From: Euzebya rosea
Lineage (GTDB): Bacteria > Actinomycetota > Nitriliruptoria > Euzebyales > Euzebyaceae
Assembly (NCBI RefSeq): GCF_003073135.1
Contig: NZ_PGDQ01000004.1
Span: 236,363 to 300,362, forward strand
Direction of reading: 5' to 3'
DNA length: 64,000 bases
Part shown: one piece after another, positions 55,339 to 63,671 of the stretch
Numbering within the stretch: position 1 is the stretch's first letter
Layout: every line of letters begins with the position of its first letter
Notes under the pieces: model-generated
What the model was told of the DNA's origin: nothing
Seen by the model: the letters and a program-made list of their open reading frames with translations, nothing else
Databases searched by the model: none
Position numbers and translations under genes: made by a program

Positions 55339-56721
55339 CTACTGGCTGGAGACGATCGTGTCGATCTGCTCCAGGGTGCCCTCGGCGGTGAACTCCGACA
55401 GGGCGTAGGTGCCCTGCGAGGGCTCGCCGGCCTCGGTGAAGTCCATCGGACCGGACGGGCCGTCGTAGTCGATGTCCTCGCCAGCGTCCAGCAGCTCCTT
55501 GCACTCCGCGAAGGAGGTGCACTTGGTGCCGCCGCCGGTGACGGCGATCATGTTGTCGGCGATCGCCTGGGAGGAGTTGGACCCACCAGCGTGCGCAGCC
55601 AGGGCGGCAGCGATGGCGCAGTCGTAACCCTCAGCAGCGAACAGGGTGTCGGTGACGTCGGGGGCGAACTCCGACAGCGCGGTGTTGAATCCCTCGTCCG
55701 ACGCAGGGGTCGGGGAGGTGGTGCGCATGCCGGCCAGGACGGCCGGGTTGTTCGGGTCGACCAGGCCGGGGGTGTCGTTGGAGGCGATGCCGTCGGCACC
55801 GAAGACAACGATGTCGGCCGGGCCCACGCCACGCTCGATCATGGTCGACAGGATGCGGGCACCCTCGTCGAAGGCGATCAGGGCGACGGCGTCCGCGCCG
55901 GAGTTGACGACCTGCTCGACCTCGGCGTCGAAGCTCTGGGCCATCGGGTCGTAGGTGGTCTCGACGGCGACGGTCGCGCCGGCGTTCTCGAGGGCAGCCA
56001 CGGTGGCGTCCAGCAGGCCCTGGCCGTAGTCATCGGCACGCGCCAGGACGGCGACGTTGGTGCCGCCAGCGGCCACGATCTGCTCGGCCAGGACCGGACC
56101 CTGCAGGGCGTCGGTCGGGGCGGCACGGAAGTACAGGCCACCGTCGTCGTAGTTGGTGAAGGTGGGGGAGGTGTTGGACGGCGAGCACTGGACGACGCCG
56201 GCACCGGTGATCTTGTCGATGATCGTCAGGGAGATACCGGACGACGCCGCACCCATGATCACGTGGACGTCCTCGGCGAGCAGGCGGTCAGCGGTCTGGT
56301 TGGCGATGGTGCCATCACCGTCACCCTCGTCACCGCCGTCCTGCAGGACCTCGGCACCGTTGACGCCGCCGGCCTCGTTGATCTGCTGCACGGCGAGCTG
56401 GAAGCCGTTGATGATCGGCGGGCCCAGGAAGGCGAGCTGACCGGTCTCGGGGAGGATGTAGGCCATCTTGAGGTTCTCCGCGCCGTCACCGGCGGGCTCC
56501 TCGGCGGCTTCCTCGGTGGTGGCTTCCTCGGCGGGCTCCTCTTCCTCGGTCGCCTCGTCGGTTGCCTCTTCCTCGGTGGGCTCGTCGACGGTCTCCTCGG
56601 TCGCGGCGTCGCCGGCGTCCTCGTCGGTCTCGTCGCCGCTGTCGGATGCGCACGCGGTCGCGACGATCGCCAGCAGGGCGATCATGGCGACGAGGCGCAG
56701 CCACTTAAGGTTGGTGGTCAT
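55339..56721 (-). CDS. livK: Branched-chain amino-acid-binding lipoprotein (LivK-like)
   Basis: 460-residue solute-binding protein, periplasmic-binding type I. The signal peptide ends in the lipobox VATAC (Cys24). A ~55-residue Glu/Thr/Ala/Asp-rich linker then carries the domain away from the membrane. The binding domain includes KMAYILPETGQLAFLGPPI, VIMGAASSGISLTI, VQCSPSNTSPTFTNY and FGADGIASNDTPG. ATG 56721 has AGAGGAG 9 nt upstream. No transporter genes are adjacent; the livHMGF operon, 12-16 kb away and lacking a binding protein, is the obvious partner. It has its own terminator. Confidence 0.93.
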   Translation of the reverse strand: MTTNLKWLRLVAMIALLAIVATACASDSGDETDEDAGDAATEETVDEPTEEEATDEATEEEEPAEEATTEEAAEEPAGDGAENLKMAYILPETGQLAFLGPPIINGFQLAVQQINEAGGVNGAEVLQDGGDEGDGDGTIANQTADRLLAEDVHVIMGAASSGISLTIIDKITGAGVVQCSPSNTSPTFTNYDDGGLYFRAAPTDALQGPVLAEQIVAAGGTNVAVLARADDYGQGLLDATVAALENAGATVAVETTYDPMAQSFDAEVEQVVNSGADAVALIAFDEGARILSTMIERGVGPADIVVFGADGIASNDTPGLVDPNNPAVLAGMRTTSPTPASDEGFNTALSEFAPDVTDTLFAAEGYDCAIAAALAAHAGGSNSSQAIADNMIAVTGGGTKCTSFAECKELLDAGEDIDYDGPSGPMDFTEAGEPSQGTYALSEFTAEGTLEQIDTIVSSQ

Positions 56722-56951
56722 GCCACTGACTCCTCTTGGATGGGGGTTGTGCGTAGCGTGCTCGCAGGGCCTGACAGGACCTGCAGGGTCGGCACGCGCG
56801 GCAGATTACTTGCGATTGCTGTAGGAGGTGATTCCCTCGGGGGGAATTCCCTCCGGGCCACCGTGTTGTGCGAGTGTCCCGCAACACACCGCCACGGGGA
56901 CATCTCCTACCACGGTCGTAACGCTACTACGACCGTCGGAGGAATGTGTGC
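56722..56951. other. Divergent non-coding region between livK and polA
   Basis: Contains the palindrome at 56912-56936 and GGGGAATTCCC-like symmetry near 56840-56850. The livK promoter must lie here, but no convincing -35/-10 pair is visible. Confidence 0.5.
56912..56936. promoter_or_regulatory. 25-bp palindrome upstream of polA
   Basis: Perfect inverted repeat ACGGTCGTA-ACGCTAC-TACGACCGT, immediately before the ribosome site of a small ORF leading into polA. Could be an operator or an mRNA hairpin; no T tract, so a terminator is less likely. Confidence 0.5.
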
Positions 56952-57059
56952 ATGACGGTGCGCGGGCCGGGCCCACGGGGGCAGGGTCCGGCCGTCGTGC
57001 GAGGCCTTCGACATGAAACCACCGATCTCCTGCTCGACGTAGGATCGACGCCTCCATGA
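56952..57059 (+). CDS. Possible 35-aa leader ORF coupled to polA
   Basis: ATG 56952 is preceded at 8 nt spacing by GGAGGA (56938-56943), one of the best ribosome sites in the window. The frame runs 35 codons (MTVRGPGPRGQGPAVVRGLR then HETTDLLLDVGSTPP). It stops with a TGA that overlaps the polA ATG (ATGA). The peptide is Gly/Pro/Arg rich with no recognisable fold. The arrangement suggests translational coupling to polA, which has no ribosome site of its own. A TAGGAT hexamer inside it (57040-57045) could give polA a separate promoter. Coding is plausible but unproven. Confidence 0.4.
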   Translation: MTVRGPGPRGQGPAVVRGLRHETTDLLLDVGSTPP

Positions 57060-59824
57060 CTGCCTCTCGCCCGACCCTCGCCCTCCTGGATGGCTACAGC
57101 CTGGCCTACCGCGCCTTCTTCGCGCTGCCCGAGGACCTGCGCACCACGACCGGCCAGGTGACCAACGCCGCCTACGGCTTCACGTCCATGGTCATCAAGC
57201 TGCTCGACGAGCACCCGCCCGAGGCGCTCGCGGCGGTCTTCGACAAGGGACGCCCGGCCGAACGGACCGAGATCCTCCCGGAGTACAAGGCCAACCGGAA
57301 GGAGTCGCCGGACGAGTTCAGGTCGCAGCTGCCGCTGATCGACGAGGTTCTGGAGGCCATGGGCATCCCGCGGGTCGACCTGGAGGGGCAGGAGGCCGAC
57401 GACCTGATCGCCAGCTACGCGGAGACCGCCAAGGCCGACGGGTGGGACGTGCTGGTCGTGACCGGCGACCGTGACCTGTTCCAGCTGGTCGACGAGGGCG
57501 ACGGCGAGCACGGGGCCGTCCGGGTGCTCTACACCCGACGGGGCATCAGCGACACGATCGTGATGGACACCGCCGCGGTCGAGGACAAGTACGGCGTGCC
57601 ACCGACCAGCTACCCGATGCTCGCCGCGCTGCGCGGTGACCCCAGCGACAACATCCCCGGCGTGCCCGGGGTCGGCGACAAGACCGCCGCGAAGCTGCTG
57701 GCCGCCCACGGGACGCTGGAGGGCATCTACGACAACATCGACAGCATCCGCGGCAAGAAGGTGCCCGCGATGCTGCTGGAGCACCGCGACGCCGTCATGG
57801 CCAGCCGCATCGTCACGACGGTGAACCGCCAGCTGCCCCTGCCCCGGCCGGTGGAGGACTTCCGCCGCGGCGAGATCGACGCCCCCGCGGTCCAGCGCCT
57901 CTTCGCCACCCTGGAGTTCCGGTCGTTGTGGGACCGGCTCAACGAGACGGTCCTCGGTGCCCAGGCAGAGGACGCCGCCGGCGGGTTCGACACCGAACCG
58001 GTCCGCGGCGACGGCGGCGACATCGCCGCGTGGCTGGACAAGGTCCCCGGTGGCCAGCCCGTCGCGATCGTGCCCACGACCGAGGGTGCGCTGCCCGACG
58101 TCGACGCGGTCGCCATCGCGCTCGCCGCCTCCGGTGCCGACCCGATCACCGCCCGCACGACGGTGTGGGACGACGCCGACCGGGCGGCGCTCCAGCGCCT
58201 GCTGACGGGCGAGGACGGCCACCCCCTGTGGGTCCACGACGGCAAGAAGCTGCACCACTTCGCCCGCGGTGCGGGGTTGCCCGAACCCGTCCAGCCCACC
58301 ATCGACACCGAGGTCTGGGCCTACGTCCTGCAGCCATCGGCCCGCACCTACGCGCTGGACAAGCTGGCGCTGGAGTACCTCTCCAAGCACCTGGCCACCG
58401 AGGAGGAGGTCCAGCAGGCGGGTGAGGAGTCGGGGCAGCTCGGCATGTTCGAGACCGAGCAGGACACCGCCTGGCGTGCCCGGGCGTTTGAGGCGCAGGC
58501 CCTGTTCGAGCTGGCCGAGGTGCTCGACGCCGAGGTGACGCAGCGCGGGCAGGCCGACCTGATCCGTCGCATCGAGCTGCCGCTGATCGCCGGCCTCGCC
58601 GACCTCGAGCGGGCCGGCATCACCGTCGACGGCCGAGTCCTGGCCGAGCTGGGCGCCGACCTCGAGGACAAGGTCGCCGACGCCCGCTCCCGCGCGCTGA
58701 CGGCGGTCGAGGCCGATGAACGCGACCTCGAGGACTTCCTCGACCTCGGCTTCCTCGACTCGCCCAAGAAGCTGCAGAGCCTGCTGTTCGAACACCTCGG
58801 GCTGAAGAAGACCAAGAAGATCAAGACCGGCTGGTCCACCGACGCGGCCGAGCTCCGCAAGATCATCGAGGAACACCCCGTCATCCAGGCCATCCTCGAC
58901 TACCGCGAGTACAGCAAGCTCAAGGGCACCTACATCGACCCGCTGCTGGCGATGGTCGGTGCGGAGGGCACCCGGCGGGTGCACGCGGAGTTCAACCAGA
59001 CCGTCGCCGTGACCGGCCGGCTGTCCAGCCAGAACCCCAACCTGCAGAACATCCCGATCCGCACCGAGCTCGGCCGGCAGATCCGCCGAGCGTTCGTGCC
59101 GGGGGAGGGCTACGACACCCTGGTCGTGGCCGACTACTCCCAGATCGAGCTGCGGGTCATGGCCCACCTGTCCGGGGACGAGGGGTTGCTGGACGCCTTC
59201 GGCTCGGGCGAGGACATCCACGCCGCGACGGCCGCCAAGGTCTTCGGGGTCGACGTCGCCGACGTCGACAACACGCAGCGGTCGAAGATCAAGGGCATGA
59301 CCTACGGGCTGGCCTACGGCCTGAGCGCCTTCGGCCTGGCCCAGCAGCTGGCCATCGGCCGCGACGAGGCACAGGAGCTGATGGACGCCTACTTCGAGCG
59401 GTTCCCCGGGGTGCGGTCCTACCTGTACGGGGGGGTGGAGGAAGCCCGACGCAGCGGCTACACCGAGACCCTGACGGGCCGACGGCGGTACCTGCCCGAC
59501 CTGATGAGCGAGAACCGGCAGCGTCGCGCGATGGCCGAGCGCATGGCCCTCAACGCGCCGATCCAGGGCACCGCCGCCGACATCATGAAGATCGCCATGA
59601 ACGACGTCCGCGCGGCCATGGCCGCCGCCGACTGGGCCGGTGACCCAGCCCCCCAGCTGCTGCTGCAGGTCCACGACGAGCTGGTGTGCGAGGCGACCAC
59701 CGCCGACCACGACCAGCTCCGCGACCTGCTGGTCGACACCATGTCCGGGGTCATCGAGCTGGCGGTGCCGCTGGAGGTCGACTGGGCGTCCGGGCCGTCG
59801 TGGGCCGAGGCGGAGAAGCACTGA
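57056..59824 (+). CDS. polA: DNA polymerase I
   Basis: 922-residue family A polymerase for Okazaki-fragment maturation and repair. The N-terminal 5'-3' exonuclease domain (about residues 1-300) has LLDGYSLAYRAFFALP, EADDLIASYAE, VTGDRDLFQLVDE and GDPSDNIPGVPGVG. The middle 3'-5' exonuclease-like domain has lost the metal-binding acidic motifs, as in other actinobacterial PolA proteins, so proofreading is not expected. Polymerase motif A is DYSQIELRVMAH (Asp693), motif B RSKIKGMTYGLAYGLSAFG, motif C QVHDELV (Asp874). The start overlaps the stop of a small upstream ORF. metZ follows after 20 nt. Confidence 0.97.
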   Translation: MTASRPTLALLDGYSLAYRAFFALPEDLRTTTGQVTNAAYGFTSMVIKLLDEHPPEALAAVFDKGRPAERTEILPEYKANRKESPDEFRSQLPLIDEVLEAMGIPRVDLEGQEADDLIASYAETAKADGWDVLVVTGDRDLFQLVDEGDGEHGAVRVLYTRRGISDTIVMDTAAVEDKYGVPPTSYPMLAALRGDPSDNIPGVPGVGDKTAAKLLAAHGTLEGIYDNIDSIRGKKVPAMLLEHRDAVMASRIVTTVNRQLPLPRPVEDFRRGEIDAPAVQRLFATLEFRSLWDRLNETVLGAQAEDAAGGFDTEPVRGDGGDIAAWLDKVPGGQPVAIVPTTEGALPDVDAVAIALAASGADPITARTTVWDDADRAALQRLLTGEDGHPLWVHDGKKLHHFARGAGLPEPVQPTIDTEVWAYVLQPSARTYALDKLALEYLSKHLATEEEVQQAGEESGQLGMFETEQDTAWRARAFEAQALFELAEVLDAEVTQRGQADLIRRIELPLIAGLADLERAGITVDGRVLAELGADLEDKVADARSRALTAVEADERDLEDFLDLGFLDSPKKLQSLLFEHLGLKKTKKIKTGWSTDAAELRKIIEEHPVIQAILDYREYSKLKGTYIDPLLAMVGAEGTRRVHAEFNQTVAVTGRLSSQNPNLQNIPIRTELGRQIRRAFVPGEGYDTLVVADYSQIELRVMAHLSGDEGLLDAFGSGEDIHAATAAKVFGVDVADVDNTQRSKIKGMTYGLAYGLSAFGLAQQLAIGRDEAQELMDAYFERFPGVRSYLYGGVEEARRSGYTETLTGRRRYLPDLMSENRQRRAMAERMALNAPIQGTAADIMKIAMNDVRAAMAAADWAGDPAPQLLLQVHDELVCEATTADHDQLRDLLVDTMSGVIELAVPLEVDWASGPSWAEAEKH

Positions 59825-59844
59825 CATGGCCGGGACCCGCTGAC

Positions 59845-61023
59845 ATGGACGAGCAGCAGCTGCGCCCCGACACCCTCGCGGTCCGTGCGGGGCTGGACCG
59901 CGGCCACCACGACGAGACCGCCGAGGCCCTCTACCTGACGTCGGGGTACGTGTACGGCTCTGCCGAGGAGGCCGCGGCGGCCTTCGCCGGTGAGCTGGCC
60001 CGCCATCGCTACTCACGGGTGTCCAACCCGACGGTGACGATGCTGCAGGAGCGGGTGCGCGCCATGGAGGGGGCCGAGGCGGCATGGGCGACCGCCAGCG
60101 GCATGGCGGCGGTGTTCAACGCCCTGCTGGCCTGCACCCGCGCGGGCGATCGGGTCGTGGCCTCCCGCAGCCTCTTCGGGTCCTGCTTCGTCATCCTCGA
60201 CGAGCTGCTGCCGCGCTACGGGATCGCCTGCGACTTCGTCGACGGCGAGGACCTCGACCAGTGGGAGCAGGCGCTGGCACGCCCCGCACAGGCGGTGTTC
60301 TTCGAGAGTCCGGCCAACCCCATGCAGCAGCTGGTCGACGTCGCGGCGGTCAGCGATCTGGCCCACGCGGCCGGGGCGACCGTCGTCGTCGACAACATCT
60401 TCGCCTCACCCGTCTTCCAGCGGCCGCTCGACCACGGCGCCGATGTCGTCGTCTACTCCACCACCAAGCACATGGACGGCCACGGCCGCACGCTCGGCGG
60501 GATGGTCCTCGGGACGGCCAGCTTCATCGGTGAGCAGCTGCAGCCGTTCATGCGGCACACCGGCCCGACGATGAGCCCCTTCAACGCCTGGGTGGTCCTC
60601 AAGAGCCTCGAGACGATGTCGCTGCGCGTCGAGCGCATGGCCGCGTCGGCCCTCGACCTGGCCGGCTGGCTGGAGGGCCACGAGTCCGTCACGTGGGTGC
60701 GCCACCCGTGGCTGCCGTCCCACCCGCAGCACGACCTGGCCCGCCGCCAGATGACCGGCGGCGGCACGGTCGTCACCTTCGAGGTCGACGGTGGCACCGA
60801 CCGGGCGTTCGCGGTCCTCAACGCCCTGCGGGTCATCGACATCTCCAACAACTTCGCCGACGCCAAGTCCCTCACCACCCATCCGGCGACGACCACGCAC
60901 CGGCGCATCGGTCCCGAGGCACGGCAGGCGATCGGCATCAGCGACGGGACCATCCGGCTGTCGGTGGGGCTGGAGGACGTCGAGGACCTGCGCGAGGACC
61001 TCGACCGGGCCCTCTCCGGCTGA
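59845..61023 (+). CDS. metZ: O-succinylhomoserine sulfhydrylase / Cys-Met PLP enzyme
   Basis: 392-residue Cys/Met metabolism PLP enzyme. The lysine binding PLP is Lys208 in VVYSTTKHMDGHGRTLGG, preceded by VFFESPANPMQQLVDV and the PLP-phosphate region ATASGMAAVFNALLA. The tail SVGLEDVEDLREDLDRAL is typical. Motifs fit O-succinylhomoserine sulfhydrylase (MetZ), which makes homocysteine directly from sulfide; the related O-acetylhomoserine and cystathionine gamma-synthases cannot be fully excluded. ATG 59845 lies 20 nt after polA with no strong ribosome site, so it is probably read from the polA transcript. Confidence 0.9.
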   Translation: MDEQQLRPDTLAVRAGLDRGHHDETAEALYLTSGYVYGSAEEAAAAFAGELARHRYSRVSNPTVTMLQERVRAMEGAEAAWATASGMAAVFNALLACTRAGDRVVASRSLFGSCFVILDELLPRYGIACDFVDGEDLDQWEQALARPAQAVFFESPANPMQQLVDVAAVSDLAHAAGATVVVDNIFASPVFQRPLDHGADVVVYSTTKHMDGHGRTLGGMVLGTASFIGEQLQPFMRHTGPTMSPFNAWVVLKSLETMSLRVERMAASALDLAGWLEGHESVTWVRHPWLPSHPQHDLARRQMTGGGTVVTFEVDGGTDRAFAVLNALRVIDISNNFADAKSLTTHPATTTHRRIGPEARQAIGISDGTIRLSVGLEDVEDLREDLDRALSG

Positions 61024-61081
61024 CCGGAAATACTCCGAACCGGGTGTTTCGCGCCCCGGGGCAGGGGTTACGTTCCGTCCT

Positions 61082-63022
61082 GTGAGCACCACCCAGGCAC
61101 TGCGCACGCTGCTCGACGGACCCCACGCGGCCGTCCGGGACGAGGTCCGGACGTTGCTGAAGGACCCCGACATGGGACCCGCCATCGGGTTGGGGGTGGA
61201 GGAGCACCGGGCGCGCGTCGCCCAGCAGATGCAGCGCCTCGCCAGCCACGGCATCGGCCCGTCGCTGGGGTTCCCGAGCCGCGTGGGCGGCCACGACGAC
61301 CCCGGGGGTGGTATCGCGGCCTTCGAGACGCTGGCCTTCGGTGACCTGTCCCTGCTGGTCAAGGTGGGGGTCCAGTGGGGCCTGTTCGGCGGGGCCGTGA
61401 TGCAGCTCGGCAACCCCGAGCAGATCGAGCGCTACGGCCCCGACATCGTCACCCTTGCCCTGCCCGGCTGCTTCGCCATGACCGAGACGGGGCACGGCTC
61501 CGACGTCGAGCAGCTGCGGACCACCGCGACCTACGCGCCGGCCACCGACGAGTTCATCGTCCACACCCCCGACGAGGACGCCCGCAAGGACTACATCGGC
61601 AACGCCGCCCGTGACGGGCGCATGGCCGTGGTGTTCGCCCAGCTGATCGTCGACGACACCAACCACGGGGTGCACGCCCTGCTGGTCCCGCTGCGCGACG
61701 ACGAGCACAACCTGCTGCCGGGCGTCCACATCGAGGACGACGGCCACAAGGCCGGGCTCAACGGGGTGGACAACGGCCGCATCACCTTCGATGCCGTGCG
61801 TGTCCCGCGCACCAACCTGCTGGACCGCTTCGGCACGGTGGATCCCGACGGCACCTACCGAAGCACCATCGAGAGCCGCACCCGCCGGTTCTTCACCATG
61901 CTGGGTGCGCTGGTGCAGGGCCGTACGTCGGTCTCGGGTGCGGCGATCAACGCCAGCAAGGTCGCCCTCACCATCGCCGTCCGTTACGGCGAGACCAGGC
62001 GACAGTTCTCCGCGCCCGACGAGGTCCACGAGAACCGCCTGCTGGACTACCAGGCCCACCAGCGGCTGCTGCTGCCGCTGCTGGCCCGCACCTACGCGCT
62101 GCACTTCGCGCAGGAGGAGCTGCTGCGTCGCTACGTCGCCTCCCAGGACGGCGACGACCCGGAGGCACGCCGCGAGGTCGAGTCGATCGCCGCCGGCATG
62201 AAGGCGCAGGCGACGTGGCACTGCAACGAGGTCATGCAGGCCTGCCGCGAGGCCTGCGGCGGCGCCGGCTACCTGTCGGAGAACCGGCTGCCGTCGCTGC
62301 GCGCCGACACCGACGTCTTCGCGACGTTCGAGGGTGCCAACACCGTGCTCATGCAGCTGGTCGCCAAGGGCCTGCTCACCGGGTACAGCGAGGAGTTCTC
62401 GGAGCTGGACCTGATGGGCACCGTGCGGTTCGTCGCCGACCGGGTGCTGGACAACGTGGTGGAGCGGCTGCGGGCCGTGCCCCTGCTGCAGTCCCTCCGT
62501 GGCGCCGCCCCGGTCCGGCAGACCGAGGACCTGCGCGACCGCGGCTGGCACTGCGAGCTGTTCGCCGACCGGGAGGAACACGCCCTCGAGACGGTGGCCG
62601 CCCGCATCAAGGCCGGCATGGACGACGACGGCGATGCCTTCGCGGCCTTCAACCGGGCCCAGACCCACGTCCTGTACGCCGCCCGCGTGCACATGGAGAA
62701 CGTCGTGCTCGGCCACCTGACCGCGGCGGTCGGCAGGTGCGAGGACGACGACGTGCGCGAGCTGCTCGGGCTGGTCGCCGACCTCTACGCCCTGCACACC
62801 ATCGAGGCCGACCGGGGCTGGTTCCTCGAGCACGGCCGCCTGACCCCCGAGACCACCAAGGGGATCACCCAGATGGTCGACGTGCTGTGCAACGAGCTGC
62901 GGCCACGGGCGCTGGAGCTGGTCGAGGCGTTCGGTGTCCCGGAGGAGGTGCTGATGGCGCCCATCGCCACCGGCGCCGAAGCGGCGCGTCAGCAGATGCG
63001 GTCGGTCGCCGGATCGGCCTGA
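61082..63022 (+). CDS. Acyl-CoA oxidase/dehydrogenase family flavoprotein
   Basis: 646-residue FAD enzyme of the acyl-CoA oxidase type, longer than usual acyl-CoA dehydrogenases (~390) because of a C-terminal domain (about residues 430-646). Family marks are PGCFAMTETGHGSDVEQLRT, GVHIEDDGHKAGLNGVDNGR, AINASKVALTIAVRYGETRR and CGGAGYLSENRL. The catalytic Glu lies in ATFEGANTVLMQL. Function is the first step of acyl-CoA beta-oxidation; whether it passes electrons to oxygen or to ETF cannot be told from sequence. The GTG 61082 has TACGTT 7 nt upstream (61069-61074) and no ribosome site, indicating a leaderless mRNA. Confidence 0.92.
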   Translation: MSTTQALRTLLDGPHAAVRDEVRTLLKDPDMGPAIGLGVEEHRARVAQQMQRLASHGIGPSLGFPSRVGGHDDPGGGIAAFETLAFGDLSLLVKVGVQWGLFGGAVMQLGNPEQIERYGPDIVTLALPGCFAMTETGHGSDVEQLRTTATYAPATDEFIVHTPDEDARKDYIGNAARDGRMAVVFAQLIVDDTNHGVHALLVPLRDDEHNLLPGVHIEDDGHKAGLNGVDNGRITFDAVRVPRTNLLDRFGTVDPDGTYRSTIESRTRRFFTMLGALVQGRTSVSGAAINASKVALTIAVRYGETRRQFSAPDEVHENRLLDYQAHQRLLLPLLARTYALHFAQEELLRRYVASQDGDDPEARREVESIAAGMKAQATWHCNEVMQACREACGGAGYLSENRLPSLRADTDVFATFEGANTVLMQLVAKGLLTGYSEEFSELDLMGTVRFVADRVLDNVVERLRAVPLLQSLRGAAPVRQTEDLRDRGWHCELFADREEHALETVAARIKAGMDDDGDAFAAFNRAQTHVLYAARVHMENVVLGHLTAAVGRCEDDDVRELLGLVADLYALHTIEADRGWFLEHGRLTPETTKGITQMVDVLCNELRPRALELVEAFGVPEEVLMAPIATGAEAARQQMRSVAGSA

Positions 63023-63074
63023 CGGCCGGTCCCCGGAATCGTCGGGACGTGACACCGCTGGCATCATTGGGGAC

Positions 63075-63461
63075 ATGCCCGCCGAGCCCCGTTCCCCGTC
63101 GCTGCTGAACGCCCTGCGCGTTCGCTGTCCCCTCTGCGGGCACGACGGGATCACCGAGGGGTACGGCAACGTCGTCGACGAGTGCCCCAGCTGCCACTAC
63201 TCCTACACCCACGGCGAGGACGGCTACTGGGTCGGCGCCCTGATCATGAACATGGCCGTGTGCCTGATCAGCTTCTTCGTGGCGTTCCTCGGGACGATCC
63301 TGCTGACCTGGCCCGACGTGCCGTGGGGTGCGCTGACGTTCATCGCCATCGGCGTGATGGTCGCGGTGCCGATCTGGTTCTACCCCCGCTCCAAGACCGT
63401 GTGGGTGTGGGCGGACCTGCGGATCCACCCCTACACCGAGGACGAGCGACCGGCCGTCTGA
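63075..63461 (+). CDS. DUF983 family membrane protein
   Basis: 128-residue protein with an N-terminal zinc-ribbon-like pair of CxxC motifs (RCPLCGHDGI and ECPSCHYSYTHGEDGYW). Two membrane helices follow (about residues 52-76 and 83-101). This is the DUF983 architecture; the function of the family is unknown. ATG 63075 has CATCAT ending 7 nt upstream, a weak leaderless-type -10. It is separated from rpsA by a 210-bp region with a strong promoter. Confidence 0.9.
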   Translation: MPAEPRSPSLLNALRVRCPLCGHDGITEGYGNVVDECPSCHYSYTHGEDGYWVGALIMNMAVCLISFFVAFLGTILLTWPDVPWGALTFIAIGVMVAVPIWFYPRSKTVWVWADLRIHPYTEDERPAV

Positions 63462-63491
63462 CCCGGTCGGGCTCGCCGTCGTTGCCCTTGG

Positions 63492-63520
63492 TTGACAGCG
63501 GCCGGGTGGTACAGCAGACT
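63492..63520 (+). promoter_or_regulatory. rpsA: rpsA promoter
   Basis: TTGACA (63492-63497), 17-bp spacer, CAGACT (63515-63520). The -35 is consensus and the -10 keeps the key A2 and T6. About 150 nt of 5' leader would precede rpsA. Confidence 0.75.
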
Positions 63521-63528
63521 GGCTGCTC

Positions 63529-63543
63529 GCCCCTATTCGGGGC
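63529..63543 (+). terminator. Hairpin at the start of the rpsA leader
   Basis: GCCCC-TATTC-GGGGC followed by TTTCTG. It may end transcription coming from the DUF983 gene, or cap the 5' end of the rpsA mRNA, whose predicted start is only a few bases upstream. Confidence 0.5.
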
Positions 63544-63671
63544 TTTCTGTGCTGCACGCGACAGAGCCGCGCCCCAGCACCCGTGGCCCCCCGGACGAGG
63601 GGCACTCCCATCGAAGCCAGCGTCGACCGACGTCGACACCCTGCAGAATCCCCTGTGAACGGACCGCCAAC

